Part shown: positions 52,260 to 61,833 of the stretch, in pieces
Layout of the letters: the number at the start of each line of letters is the position of its first letter
Numbering within the stretch: position 1 is the stretch's first letter
Assembly (NCBI GenBank): GCA_963704355.1
Contig: OY969891.1
Location: forward strand, 4,030,001 to 4,094,000
Length of the DNA: 64,000 nucleotides
Origin: Bog-473 sp963704355
GTDB lineage: Bacteria; Actinomycetota; Acidimicrobiia; Acidimicrobiales; RAAP-2
Direction: 5' to 3'
The notes under the pieces: model-generated
What the model was told of the DNA's origin: nothing
Seen by the model: the letters and a program-made list of their open reading frames with translations, nothing else
Databases searched by the model: none
Translations under genes and position numbers: made by a program

Positions 52260-53293
52260 GCCGCCGCGTCCTGGTCACCGGTGCCGACACCTTCTGGGGC
52301 GGCCGGATGATCCAGGCCCTCGAGACCGACCCCAGCATGGGCGTCATCCTCGGCATGGGCACCCACGCGCCGTCGGTGCCGTTCGAGCGCGCCGAGTTCG
52401 TCCGGACCGACCAGAACTACTCCATCCTGAACCGCATCGTGAAGGCGACCCAGGTCGACACCATCCTCCACACGTTCATGATCACCAACTCGGCGACCGT
52501 GCCACGACGCGCCTTGCACGAGATCAACGTGATCGGGACCATGAACCTGCTGGCCGCGGCGGGCGCAGCCGGCTCCACCGTGCGTCACATCGTCGTCAAG
52601 TCGTCCACGCTCGTCTACGGCTCGGCCGCCAGCGACCCGAACACGTTCCTCGAGGACACGCCGCGCACGAGCCCGGTGAGGAACAGTGTCGAACGGGCCC
52701 TCATCGAGGCTGAGGGGCTCGTGCGTGACTTCTCCGAGGACAACCCGGCGACCAAGGTGACCGTGCTTCGCTTCGCCAACGTGCTGGGCCCCCACCTCAC
52801 GACGCCGATCAGCCGCAACCTCTCACGGCCGTTGTGCCCGTCGATCTTCGGCTTCGACCCGTTGCTCCAGTTCGTCGAGGAGGACGACGTCGTCCGGGCG
52901 CTGGCGCACGTCACCCGGGCCGGCATCCCCGGGCTCTACAACGTCGCCGCCGACGGCCGGCTGCCCTGGAGCGAGGTCGCCACCATCTGTGGGACCCGGC
53001 TGGTCCCCCTCTCGCCGTACAGCCCGTTCAAGCTCCGCCCCGTCGCCCGGCTCTTCGACCTGCCCTCGGAGCTCGAGGACCTGCTCCGCTACGGGCGCGG
53101 CGTCGACACCCGTCGGTTTGCCGCAACGGGATTCACCTACGACGCCACCAGCGCCGGCGCGGTGCGGACCTTCATCCGGGCGGTGCGCCTGCGCCGCCAG
53201 TCAGGGCGCCAACCCATGTCGTACACCTACGAGCACGACATCGAGCAGTTCTTCCGTCACTCGCCGTCCGTGGTGAGCACGAGCGAGGCCTGA
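52256..53293 (+). CDS. NAD-dependent epimerase/SDR next to PlsC
   Basis: 345 residues. Extended-SDR start RRVLVTGADTFWGGRMIQAL; the expected GxxGxxG is altered (GADTFWGG). VVKSSTLVYGS is in the active-site Ser position but the usual YxxxK is replaced by an RNSVERALIEAE segment with no Tyr. Actinobacteria often carry this SDR-like protein beside PlsC. Loss of the catalytic Tyr suggests a binding or non-redox role. ATG overlaps the PlsC stop. Confidence 0.78.
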   Translation: MSRRVLVTGADTFWGGRMIQALETDPSMGVILGMGTHAPSVPFERAEFVRTDQNYSILNRIVKATQVDTILHTFMITNSATVPRRALHEINVIGTMNLLAAAGAAGSTVRHIVVKSSTLVYGSAASDPNTFLEDTPRTSPVRNSVERALIEAEGLVRDFSEDNPATKVTVLRFANVLGPHLTTPISRNLSRPLCPSIFGFDPLLQFVEEDDVVRALAHVTRAGIPGLYNVAADGRLPWSEVATICGTRLVPLSPYSPFKLRPVARLFDLPSELEDLLRYGRGVDTRRFAATGFTYDATSAGAVRTFIRAVRLRRQSGRQPMSYTYEHDIEQFFRHSPSVVSTSEA

Positions 53294-53295
53294 GC

Positions 53296-53916
53296 TCACG
53301 GGCCGAGCCACTCGGCGACCAGGCTGGGCTCCCGTACCGCCCATTCCTCCGCCGTGATCGCGTACCGGACGTGGTCCTCCCACACGCCGTCGATCTCGAG
53401 GAAGCGCTGGGCGATGCCCTCCTCGCGGATGCCGAGCTTCTCGACGACCCGCCGGCTGGCATGGTTCCTCGGGATGATGGAGATCTCGACGCGGTGCAAC
53501 GAGATCGCCTCGAACGCGAAGCGCAACGTCACGACCACCGCCTCGGGCACGAGTCCCATGCCGGCGAGAGCCTCGTCGACCCAGTAGCCCACGAAGGCGC
53601 TCTGGAAGGGCCCGCGCTGAATGGAGGACAGCGTCACCTCTCCCGCGAACCGGTCGCCCACGAAGATCCCGAATCCGTAGCCCGTGCCCAGGTGACGCTC
53701 GCGCTCGCGAATGCCGCAGCGGGCCGCGAAACTCGAGCGGTCCTCCGACGGGACGGGGGCACCCTTCGGACGGGGCTCCCAGCGCAGCAGCCATCCGGCG
53801 CAGCGGGTCCGCACCTCGTGCCAGGCGGGGAAATCGTCCTCGGTGAGCGGGCGCAGCAACACCCGGCGACCCCGCAGCTCCAGCTGCGCGTGCCGCACGG
53901 CCCTCGCCGCGCTCAC
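53296..53916 (-). CDS. GNAT acetyltransferase (RimJ/RimL-like)
   Basis: 206 residues: VLLRPLTEDDFPAWHEVRTR at the start, GLVPEAVVVTLRFAFEAIS (acetyl-CoA-binding helix) and EISIIPRNHASRRVVEKLGI, the RimJ-type pattern. N-terminal acetylation of a ribosomal or other protein, or of a small molecule, is possible. GTG overlaps the stop of the aminotransferase gene (GTGA). Confidence 0.87.
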   Translation of the reverse strand: MSAARAVRHAQLELRGRRVLLRPLTEDDFPAWHEVRTRCAGWLLRWEPRPKGAPVPSEDRSSFAARCGIRERERHLGTGYGFGIFVGDRFAGEVTLSSIQRGPFQSAFVGYWVDEALAGMGLVPEAVVVTLRFAFEAISLHRVEISIIPRNHASRRVVEKLGIREEGIAQRFLEIDGVWEDHVRYAITAEEWAVREPSLVAEWLGP

Positions 53917-55001
53917 CGCCCGAGGACCACCTTGAGCGCGCCGAGCAGCGCCAGCACGTGGCGCGGCCGGGCGGTGTTGCCCATGCAGCCGATCCGCCAG
54001 ATCTGTCCGGCCAGCTGCCCCGCACCCGCGCCGATTTCGATTCCGTAGCCCTGCAGCAGCTCACGTCGGCAGGCTGCGTCGTCGGTGTCCTCGGGGATCC
54101 TGACGGTGGTGAGCTGAGCCAGCCGGTGGTCGGGCTTGACGAGCAATTCGAGCCCCAGTTCCTCGAGCCCGTCCGCCAACAGGCGGCCGCACGCGGCGTG
54201 ACGTTCCCAGACGTCCTCGATGCCCTCCTCGAGCAGCACGCCCAGCCCGGCGTGCAGCGCCGCGACCATGGCCACCGGCGCCGTGTGGTGGTACACGCGC
54301 CCCGCGCCCGAGGTGTCGTGCACGTAACGCGCCAACAGGTTGAGGTCCAGGTACCAGCTCGACGGTCGGGCCACGACCCGTTCGTAGGCCCGCGCCGACA
54401 CGGTCAGGGGCGAGAGCCCCGGCGGGACGCCCAGGCACTTCTGCGTGCCGCTGTAGGCGATGTCGACGTTCCAGTCGTCGACCGCGACCTCCATGCCACC
54501 GAGCGACGTGACCGTGTCGACCAGGAGCAGCGCATCACCCTTGGCGCGTCCGATGGGCTCGATCTCGTTGCGCACACCGGTCGAGGTCTCGGCGTGCACC
54601 ACCGCGATGATCGACGGGGACGGATGCGCCGACAGGAGCCGCCCGGGGTCGATCGGCTCGCCCCAGGCCGCGTCGACCCGCACGACCTCGGCCCCGAGCC
54701 GGTCCGCCACCTCGCACATCCGCTCGCCGAAGACGCCGTTGACGCCGACGACGACCGCGTCACCGGGCCGGACGAAATTGACGAAGGAGGCCTCCATCCC
54801 CGCCGACCCGGTCCCGCTGATGGGAAGGGTCAAGGGATTGGACGTTGCGAAGACCCGGCGGAGCCGGTCGTTCGTCTCGTCGAGCACGGTGAGGAACGCC
54901 GGGTCGAGGTGTCCGAGCACCGGTGCGGAGAGCGCCATGGTCACTTCGGGGTAGGGGTTGGAGGGCCCCGGACCCATGAGCAAGCGTTCCGTCATCACCA
55001 C
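53913..55001 (-). CDS. Class V aminotransferase (serine/alanine-glyoxylate type)
   Basis: 362 residues. PLP-fold: RLLMGPGPSNPYPEVTMALS at the N-terminus, LLLVDTVTSLGGMEVAVDDW, and the Schiff-base Lys in DIAYSGTQKCLGVPPGLSP. Matches alanine-glyoxylate/serine-pyruvate aminotransferases; also similar to phosphoserine-type enzymes. Start may be the GTG at 55001 or the ATG at 54995. Followed by the GNAT gene. No strong ribosome site is seen. Confidence 0.9.
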   Translation of the reverse strand: MVMTERLLMGPGPSNPYPEVTMALSAPVLGHLDPAFLTVLDETNDRLRRVFATSNPLTLPISGTGSAGMEASFVNFVRPGDAVVVGVNGVFGERMCEVADRLGAEVVRVDAAWGEPIDPGRLLSAHPSPSIIAVVHAETSTGVRNEIEPIGRAKGDALLLVDTVTSLGGMEVAVDDWNVDIAYSGTQKCLGVPPGLSPLTVSARAYERVVARPSSWYLDLNLLARYVHDTSGAGRVYHHTAPVAMVAALHAGLGVLLEEGIEDVWERHAACGRLLADGLEELGLELLVKPDHRLAQLTTVRIPEDTDDAACRRELLQGYGIEIGAGAGQLAGQIWRIGCMGNTARPRHVLALLGALKVVLGR

Positions 55002-55078
55002 GGGCGCATCGTGACAGGTCCACGCTCACCTGCGCCAACGCGCCCGAGCAGGCAAATGGGGTTGGCTAGATTGCCAGC

Positions 55079-56797
55079 GTGGAACGGGTGCTCTTTGCTC
55101 CCCGGGAGCTGCCCCCGCTGCCTCCGGACGCCGCACATGACCTGCCGCGCTACGACACATGGGTGCGCGCCCGCGAGCGCGCGCGTGTGCACGGGACGCG
55201 CCGGATCGTCCATCCGACACTCGGCCTGGTCCTGATCGTCTCCGACGACACGCCGGCCCCCATCGGCCGGACACTCGCGAGCCTCCGGGGCCAGACGAGT
55301 GGGCGCTGGTCACTGACCGTCACGGCCCCGCAGTCCCGAATGAGCGAGCTGGGTCGCCTCGTCCGGTCCGGTCTGCCGTGGCGCACGCGGCGCGCCTGCC
55401 GCTTCGTCGGCGTCCCCGACGGGGCACCGGCGTGCGAGCTCCTGCGCGTCGCGTTGGCGGGACCCCCCGAGAACGCGGTCGGCCTGCTGTTCCCCGGTGA
55501 CACATGGGCGCCCGACGCCGTCGCGCTGCTGGGCGCCGCGGTGAGCCCCGACGGGGTGGCCTACGCCGACGAGGACCGCGTCACCGGCGAAGGCGAACAC
55601 GTCGCGCCGAGCCTGAAGCCCGATCACTCCCCTGATCTGCTCGTGTCCACCGCCTTTGTCGGCCGACCGCTTGCGTTCGGCGCCCGCCTGGCCGGTCGCC
55701 TGGACGATCTCGTCGCCACCGACCTCGCCTCGCTCGAGCACGAATGCGCCCTCAGCGTGTGCCAGGCCGCGGAAAGGGTGACCCACGTGCCCGAGGTGCT
55801 CTGTCACCGGTCGGTCCCTCCCGTTCCGCCGTCGGGAGACGGCTACCTGCTCGGGTTCATCCGTCCCGGGGGCGAGCAGGCCACCCTGCGGGCGGGCCGC
55901 GGGCCCGGGACCTTCCGCGTCGAGCGAACCCCTCCTCCCGGGACCGCCGTCAGCGTGATCGTGCCGTTTCGCGACCAGCCGCGCTTCCTGCGCACCTGCG
56001 TGGACTCGGTGCGGGCCACCGTCGGCGACCTCAGCCTCGAGCTCGTGCTCGTCGACAACGGCACCACCGACCCCGAGGCCCTGACGCTGGTCGAGAGGCT
56101 CGCGGGACAATCCGGCGTCCATGTCCTCCGCGACGATCGCCCCTTCAATTGGGCGCAGCTGAACAACGCGGGCGCACACGCCGCGGGCGGTGACGTGCTC
56201 GTCTTCTTGAACAACGACATCGAGGCACGACGCGCCGGCTGGCTCGAAGCCTTGTGTGGCCACGCGCTCCGTCCCGACGTCGCTGCGGTGGGCGCGCGTC
56301 TGTTGTACCCGGACCGTCGCCTGCAGCACTGCGGCGTCGTGATCGGGCTGGGCGGGGCGGCAGGGCACCCGCTCGTCGGGCTGCCGGCGGACGAGGCGGG
56401 ATACCTCCACATGGCCACGGCCACGCGCGAATGCTCCGCCGTGACCGGCGCCTGCATGGCCACGCGCCGCGAGCTCTTCGCAGAGCTCGGCGGGTTCGAC
56501 GAGACGTTGGGGGTCGACCTGAACGACGTCGACTTCTGCCTGCGCGCCGCGACGAAGGGATTCCGAACCATCTACGAACCCGAAGCCGAGCTGATCCACT
56601 ACGAGTCACCGAGCCGGGGTACGGCCGGCGGGGTGGGAGACATCGTTCGCTTCATCGAACGATGGAGGGGATACATTGACGCACGGGATCCCTATCTCAA
56701 CGTCCATCTCACTCGCGCCGACGCCTCGTGCCGGCTGGCGGACGATCACGAAGATGAAGGGTGGAACCAATGGTTTTCGACCGTCGCCGCCGGTTAG
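55079..56797 (+). CDS. GT2 glycosyltransferase with N-terminal extension
   Basis: 572 residues from a GTG. About 290 residues of a degenerate GT-A-like region (VVSDDTPAPIGRTLASLRG-type blocks) precede a full GT2 domain: VSVIVPFRDQPRFLRTCVDS, LVLVDNGTTDPEAL, LVFLNNDIEARRAGWLEALC (DxD-like) and LNDVDFCLRAATKGFRTIYE. Resembles the rhamnosyl/galactosyl-type GT2 pair arrangement of envelope polysaccharide clusters. Next gene begins in its last bases. Donor unknown. Confidence 0.88.
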   Translation: MERVLFAPRELPPLPPDAAHDLPRYDTWVRARERARVHGTRRIVHPTLGLVLIVSDDTPAPIGRTLASLRGQTSGRWSLTVTAPQSRMSELGRLVRSGLPWRTRRACRFVGVPDGAPACELLRVALAGPPENAVGLLFPGDTWAPDAVALLGAAVSPDGVAYADEDRVTGEGEHVAPSLKPDHSPDLLVSTAFVGRPLAFGARLAGRLDDLVATDLASLEHECALSVCQAAERVTHVPEVLCHRSVPPVPPSGDGYLLGFIRPGGEQATLRAGRGPGTFRVERTPPPGTAVSVIVPFRDQPRFLRTCVDSVRATVGDLSLELVLVDNGTTDPEALTLVERLAGQSGVHVLRDDRPFNWAQLNNAGAHAAGGDVLVFLNNDIEARRAGWLEALCGHALRPDVAAVGARLLYPDRRLQHCGVVIGLGGAAGHPLVGLPADEAGYLHMATATRECSAVTGACMATRRELFAELGGFDETLGVDLNDVDFCLRAATKGFRTIYEPEAELIHYESPSRGTAGGVGDIVRFIERWRGYIDARDPYLNVHLTRADASCRLADDHEDEGWNQWFSTVAAG

Positions 56798-57195
56798 ACG
56801 CCGGAGCCGAACCTGTCCCACCGACCATGTTCGAGCGACCCGCGGACGCAGCACCTGCCCTGGGCAGCCTCGCCCAAGAGCCGCCGGTGCAGACCTTTCG
56901 CCAGGTCCTGGCCTACGAGCGACCGACGTCTGTCCTCCGGGATTCCGGGACGACGCGATCGGTCCGGGCTTGGGCGCGACAGGCCTCGGGTCGCCCGACC
57001 CGCAGGCTGCTGTTCGCGCTGGCCGACGCCACGGATGCCATGGCCGGATACTGCGACGAGCTGGCCCGTCGTGGGAACACGCAAGCCGCGGTGTCGGCCG
57101 AACTGTCGGCGACCCTGGGGCAGGAGCTGGCGCAACTGCGCGCGGAGGTCCACCGCCTGCAGGCGCTCGTCGCCGCCGACGACGCGTCGGGATGA
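56761..57195 (+). CDS. Small coiled-coil protein between glycosyltransferases
   Basis: 144 residues from GTG 56761 (ATG 56770 also possible). The last 60 residues are helical (DELARRGNTQAAVSAELSAT, LAQLRAEVHRLQALVAADDA). It overlaps the end of the GT2 gene and the start of the following GT (ATGA), so it is part of the operon. No family recognised; perhaps a partner or oligomer-forming subunit for a glycosyltransferase. Confidence 0.65.
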   Translation: MEPMVFDRRRRLDAGAEPVPPTMFERPADAAPALGSLAQEPPVQTFRQVLAYERPTSVLRDSGTTRSVRAWARQASGRPTRRLLFALADATDAMAGYCDELARRGNTQAAVSAELSATLGQELAQLRAEVHRLQALVAADDASG

Positions 57196-58136
57196 GCGGC
57201 CGGCCGATCGTCGTCCTGAGCACGCACTGGGACGGCGGACACGAATTGAGCTTCGTGACCCGTTCGATCGCGGGAGCGGCCACCCGCTGGGCGCGCGTCG
57301 ACGTGGGCGCGCCCGGACCGCCGGGCACGCGACGGCCCGACGGGGCCTTCGACGTGGCCGCGCTCGGCGCGCGGGGGTCGCTCCGGCTACCGGGTGGCCT
57401 CGCGCCGGAAGGATCCGTCATCGTCGTCGACGACGTCACGGCCGAGATGGCCGAATTGGTCTCGGCGGCCGCACCGCACGCCGTCTTCTACCTCAGCGCG
57501 ACCGACGGGGAGCCCGTCCGTTCCTGGACGCAGCTCCAGTTCGTCGCATCCGCCGACCGCCGCGTGCCGATCGTTGAGCTGTCCGTACCGGTGAACCCAC
57601 TGGCGGAGCGTCATCGCCACCATGGCTTCGGCTTCACCGGCTATCACCTGGTGCTGTCGGCCGGGGCGGGTGCGGCGGCGAGCCCCCCGGACGCCGCGGC
57701 CTGGCTCACCGCCGCCTTCCCGGACGAGTACGTGGTGGTGGTGGAGGACGCGATGGCGTCGGCCTGGAAGAACCGTGCCCTGCGGGGCAGGGTGCCGGTG
57801 TCCACCCGGATGGATCTCTGGCGCCTGCTCGCACACGCTCGCTTCTGCGTCGACCTGGGCCCGGGGGCGCTCATTGCCCGTGAGTGTGTGGAGGCGTTGC
57901 GCTTCGCGACGCCGATCATCGTGGCCGCCGACTCCGGCCCGGCGGCGGTCCATGCCGCGGCGTCGGGCAGTGCCACCTACGTCGGCCCGGCCAACCTGAT
58001 CGATCACGCCGCCCGCCTCGAGGACGAGGCCGAGCGTGCCGAGGCCGCGCGCTGCGCCCGCGCCTACGCCGACGAGAACTACGGCGACCCCGCCCGGTTC
58101 GTCGCCAGCCTCGAGACGGTCCTGACCCACGCCTGA
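57192..58136 (+). CDS. Glycosyltransferase-like protein (GT-B fold)
   Basis: 314 residues. Rossmann-like start PIVVLSTHWDGGHELSFVTR and a C-terminal half with LGPGALIARECVEALRFATP and an E-x7-type region that resembles GT4/GT1 donor-binding domains, followed by the closing helix YADENYGDPARFVASLETVL. Function is tentative; it may transfer a sugar or be an inactive relative. Overlaps the preceding gene by four bases; converges with the 1156-residue gene. Confidence 0.65.
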   Translation: MSGRPIVVLSTHWDGGHELSFVTRSIAGAATRWARVDVGAPGPPGTRRPDGAFDVAALGARGSLRLPGGLAPEGSVIVVDDVTAEMAELVSAAAPHAVFYLSATDGEPVRSWTQLQFVASADRRVPIVELSVPVNPLAERHRHHGFGFTGYHLVLSAGAGAAASPPDAAAWLTAAFPDEYVVVVEDAMASAWKNRALRGRVPVSTRMDLWRLLAHARFCVDLGPGALIARECVEALRFATPIIVAADSGPAAVHAAASGSATYVGPANLIDHAARLEDEAERAEAARCARAYADENYGDPARFVASLETVLTHA

Positions 58137-58145
58137 GCGATCAGG

Positions 58146-61100
58146 TCACGCCTCGGTGTAGGGCGCCCTCGGGGGCCACGCGAGCGAGAAGTCCTCGGCG
58201 TCGAGGCTGAGGTTGGGGCTGTAGTAGGGATCCCGGCGGAGGCCCTCGGCGCCCCACCGCGACTTCATGTACGTCGCCGCCCGCTCGTACGCCTCCGCCG
58301 GCGCTCCTTCGTTGTCGATGCCCCGGCTCGTCGACTCGTGGTGGAAGAGCTCGGCGTAGGGCGTCCACACGACGTCCCATCCCGCTTCGCGCAGACGCAG
58401 GCAGAGATCGACGTCGTTCAAGACGTTCGGCAGGCTCTGCTCGTCGAACCCACCGATCTCGTCCCACGCGTCGCGGCGGAGGACCATGCACGCCGCGGTG
58501 ACCGCCGACATCCGGTGGGCCAGCTGCAGCTGGCCGTAGTAGCCCGGGTTGAGGCGATCGAAGTTGCGATGCGGGTGGCCGGCGACGCCGTGGATCCCCA
58601 AGATCGCTCCCGCGTGCTGGATCCGCCCGTCGCCGTAGAAGAGCTTGGCGCCGACCGCGCCCACTCGGGGTTGGCCGAGGTGGCTGACCATCTCGGAGAG
58701 CCAATTGCCCGAAATCACCTCCGTGTCGTCGTTCAGGAGGCACACGACCTCACCCGACGTCCGTGCCACCGCAAAGTTGTTCATCGCCGAGTGGCTGAAC
58801 GGGTGTTCGTAGCGAATGACGGAGAGCCGATGGTCGTTGTCGTGGAGGTATTGGAGCGTCGACTGCGAACGACTGGAGTTGTCGACGACGACCACCTCGA
58901 AGTCCGGGTATCTCGTCAGGTTCAAGACGCTGTCGAGGCAGCGCGACAAGAGCCGTCCGTCCCTCGTCGGAACGATGATCGTCACCTTCGGAGCCGGCTC
59001 CGGGACCGGCCAGGTGATCCGGTTGAACCCCCAGAGGCCGATCCGCTCGACGCGAGCGGTCCCCCGGCCGGTTCGCTCGAGATGGTCGACCACGGCCTGC
59101 TGCCCCGCCTCCAGCGCGTAGGGCTTGGCCGAGACGAGCGAGGCCGTCGAGCTGGCGTGGACGCGCCAGTGGTAGAGGACGTGCGGGACGTGCACGACCT
59201 GCCGGCGCTCCAGGAGCTCGGACACCCGGAGCGTCAGGTCCCAGTCCTGGCTGCCCTCGTACCCCACCCGGTAGCCACCGACCCGGTCGACGAGGTCCTT
59301 GCGGAACGCGCTGAAGTGGCTCAGGAAGTTCTGGCCCAGGAGGAGCAGCGGGTCGAAGTCCGGTTTGAAGTACGGGTCACGCCGCACGCCGCCCTCGTCG
59401 AGCTTGTCCTCGTCGCTGTAGACGATGCCGGCGTCGCGGTGCTCGGCGATGGCGAGGGCGAACATCGCCAGTGCGTGCCCGGCCAGGACGTCGTCGTGGT
59501 CCAGCAGGGCGATCCACTGGCCGGTCACGAGGGACAACGCCGAGTTGGAGGCCGCCGCGATGTGCCCGTTCGCCTCGCGTCGCAGCACCTTGATGCGTGG
59601 ATCGGCCGCCCCGAGCTCCCCGAGGAGCTCGGGGACGCGTGGGTCCGTGGAACAGTCGTCCGCGATACAGAGCTCCCAGTCCGGATAGATCTGGCCCTGC
59701 ACCGAGCCGATGGCCGCCTGCAACATCTCGAGCGGCGGGTTGTAGACGGGCATCAGGACCGAGATCTTCGGGCGCTCGTCGAGCGCCCGGACCCGGGACT
59801 CGATATGCCGCCTCGCGTCGTGGTCGAGGGTGTCGTAGAGCTCGACCCAATGCTCGTAGGTCCCGTCGGGAAGGTTCGGTGGCACCACGGTCCCGATGGG
59901 AGCGGGTGGCTGCCGGCGCAACTTGGTGTACAACCGGCGGAGCCGCGTCGTGTACCGGAAGGTCTTGGTGTTGCGGATGGCTTGGAGCTCCCACTCGCGG
60001 ACCGTGAGGAACCCGGCGAGGCGCCGCTGCTCCTCTTCGAGCCGGCGCACCGTCTCGAAGGAGGCGAGGTTCTCTGCGGCGCGTCGCAGTTCGAGGTTCT
60101 GCACGGACTCAAGGATCCTGGTGCGCTCCGCTTCGAGCTCGCGACGCTCGCCGAGTTGGACGTGGTTGTGACCGGAGGCCAGCAAGGCTTGCTCGTAGCT
60201 CTCGACGAGTGCCTCGGCGTCGGCCTCTCGCCGGCGGAAGAGCACCGCATGGGGCGCGAGGAACGTGGCGTCGTAGTGGGGGTCCCGCACGAAACCTTGG
60301 CGGAGGAACTTCTTCGCCCAATACCAGCTCGGCTCCACGTTCAGGTGGGTCGGCTCGTCGTAGTCGTCGGGGGTGGAGGAGAAGAGCACCTGGTCGGTGT
60401 GCCGGCAAAGGTTGGCGATGCTCTGCTCCGCCAGCGAGGGTGGGACGTGCTCGAGCGTCTCCACACAGGTGATGAGGTCGTAGCGGCCCTCGATCTCGTC
60501 GGTGATGGAGCCCAGGCGGCAGTAGGGCTTGAGGGCCGCGGGCACCTGGTCGATCGCCCACGACGAAATGTCGATCCCCCGGGCGTCGACGCCCAGCCGG
60601 CGAAGCGCCTCGACGAGCAGTCCGATGGCACAGCCGACGTCGAGCACCGACGCCGGCCCCAAGGTGTCGACGATCGCGTGGGCGACCGCGGACATGAGGT
60701 CCACCCAGACTTTCTCGTCACGATCGTAGGGCACGCCACTCTGGTCGTAACTGACGCCGTAGTAGTCCTCTTCGTAGAACGAGGACGTCGCGTTGACCAG
60801 CGAACGGTCGTCACCGTCGTGGTCAGGTCGCGGCCCATCGGAGCCGCTCAGCTGGTCGAGCACCCGGCCGAGCGTCACGAAGTCCCGCTCCACTGTGGCC
60901 ACCGGAGCCGACGCCGGATCCGAACCGGCAAGACCGGCCTCCAGCAGCTCCACCGCGGGTCCCTGCTCGTCGGCCAGGATCACTCCGAAACCGTCGAGGA
61001 ACTCGGAGATCGTCGCCAAGGTCACCTTCGGGTCGGAAACGGCGTCGGCAAAGCTGACGACCAGGGTGGGGAATTCCGAGGACAAGAGGAGCGCGGCGCG

Positions 61101-61616
61101 GTTGTGCCGGTCCCACGCCGCCGCGACCTCGGCCTCCCCGCCCCCCGCCGGCGCGAGCGCGGCGACGACCGCTGCGGGGTCGCGATGGAACAGGACCACG
61201 GCCGGACGGACGGCCAACGTGTCCGCCCAGAACCGGCCCAGGAAGCTCAATCGCGGGTCGGCCCAGACCCAGGGCCCGGTGGCGAGCTCGGAGCCGGGTC
61301 GCGCCAACGACAGGGCCATGGTCCGCGCCGCGTCGTCGGCACGGGGCGCGAGCGTCCGGGCCAGCTCCGTCGGCGAGGCGACCGGGAGACCGGGGCCGCC
61401 CGCGGCCGCACGCAGCAGCTCCTCGTTCAACGCGCGCACCGCGCTCCGGGCTCCGGGCTCCGGACTCGGAGGGTCGATGGCCGCGAGGCCGAGCAACGAC
61501 AGGGCATCGCCGAGGAGCCCGACCCCGCTGGCGTGCATGCCCACGACCAGGACGCCGTCGACCGCCCGACCAGGACCGGTGAGGCGATCGACCGCCTCGT
61601 GGCGCGCTCCGTTCAT
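58146..61616 (-). CDS. Multidomain protein: sulfotransferase-like, methyltransferase and two GT2 domains
   Basis: 1156 residues. 1-250: a sulfotransferase-like fold (VLVVGMHASGVGLLGDALSL), but the usual R and T of the PAPS loop are A and V, so it may be inactive. 285-480: SAM methyltransferase (VLDVGCAIGLLVEALRRL). 490-560: coiled coil. 617-850: GT2 domain (KISVLMPVYNPPLEMLQAAI, WIALLDHDDVLAGHALAMF). 877-1130: second GT2 (VTIIVPTRDGRLLSRCLDSV, VCLLNDDTEVISGNWLSEMV). Such chains build and cap envelope polysaccharides. ATG start; ends 10 bases from the convergent GT. Order of action is unknown. Confidence 0.87.
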   Translation of the reverse strand: MNGARHEAVDRLTGPGRAVDGVLVVGMHASGVGLLGDALSLLGLAAIDPPSPEPGARSAVRALNEELLRAAAGGPGLPVASPTELARTLAPRADDAARTMALSLARPGSELATGPWVWADPRLSFLGRFWADTLAVRPAVVLFHRDPAAVVAALAPAGGGEAEVAAAWDRHNRAALLLSSEFPTLVVSFADAVSDPKVTLATISEFLDGFGVILADEQGPAVELLEAGLAGSDPASAPVATVERDFVTLGRVLDQLSGSDGPRPDHDGDDRSLVNATSSFYEEDYYGVSYDQSGVPYDRDEKVWVDLMSAVAHAIVDTLGPASVLDVGCAIGLLVEALRRLGVDARGIDISSWAIDQVPAALKPYCRLGSITDEIEGRYDLITCVETLEHVPPSLAEQSIANLCRHTDQVLFSSTPDDYDEPTHLNVEPSWYWAKKFLRQGFVRDPHYDATFLAPHAVLFRRREADAEALVESYEQALLASGHNHVQLGERRELEAERTRILESVQNLELRRAAENLASFETVRRLEEEQRRLAGFLTVREWELQAIRNTKTFRYTTRLRRLYTKLRRQPPAPIGTVVPPNLPDGTYEHWVELYDTLDHDARRHIESRVRALDERPKISVLMPVYNPPLEMLQAAIGSVQGQIYPDWELCIADDCSTDPRVPELLGELGAADPRIKVLRREANGHIAAASNSALSLVTGQWIALLDHDDVLAGHALAMFALAIAEHRDAGIVYSDEDKLDEGGVRRDPYFKPDFDPLLLLGQNFLSHFSAFRKDLVDRVGGYRVGYEGSQDWDLTLRVSELLERRQVVHVPHVLYHWRVHASSTASLVSAKPYALEAGQQAVVDHLERTGRGTARVERIGLWGFNRITWPVPEPAPKVTIIVPTRDGRLLSRCLDSVLNLTRYPDFEVVVVDNSSRSQSTLQYLHDNDHRLSVIRYEHPFSHSAMNNFAVARTSGEVVCLLNDDTEVISGNWLSEMVSHLGQPRVGAVGAKLFYGDGRIQHAGAILGIHGVAGHPHRNFDRLNPGYYGQLQLAHRMSAVTAACMVLRRDAWDEIGGFDEQSLPNVLNDVDLCLRLREAGWDVVWTPYAELFHHESTSRGIDNEGAPAEAYERAATYMKSRWGAEGLRRDPYYSPNLSLDAEDFSLAWPPRAPYTEA

Positions 61617-61833
61617 GGCGCGCTGCCCCTCAACACCTTGGCAGGATACACCAGGTCTCCGGCGATCCCGGGCTTCTGGGGAGCATGACGCAACGGATCA
61701 GACGACCGAAGGGAACGCGTGGCCGCACCGAATTCCGGTGGCGCCGCTCACGCGATCGGCTCGACACGCCGCACGCATTTCTCGACACGCGCCATCGACC
61801 GACCGACCGGGTGCAGGGACCGGCGACGTGTGC

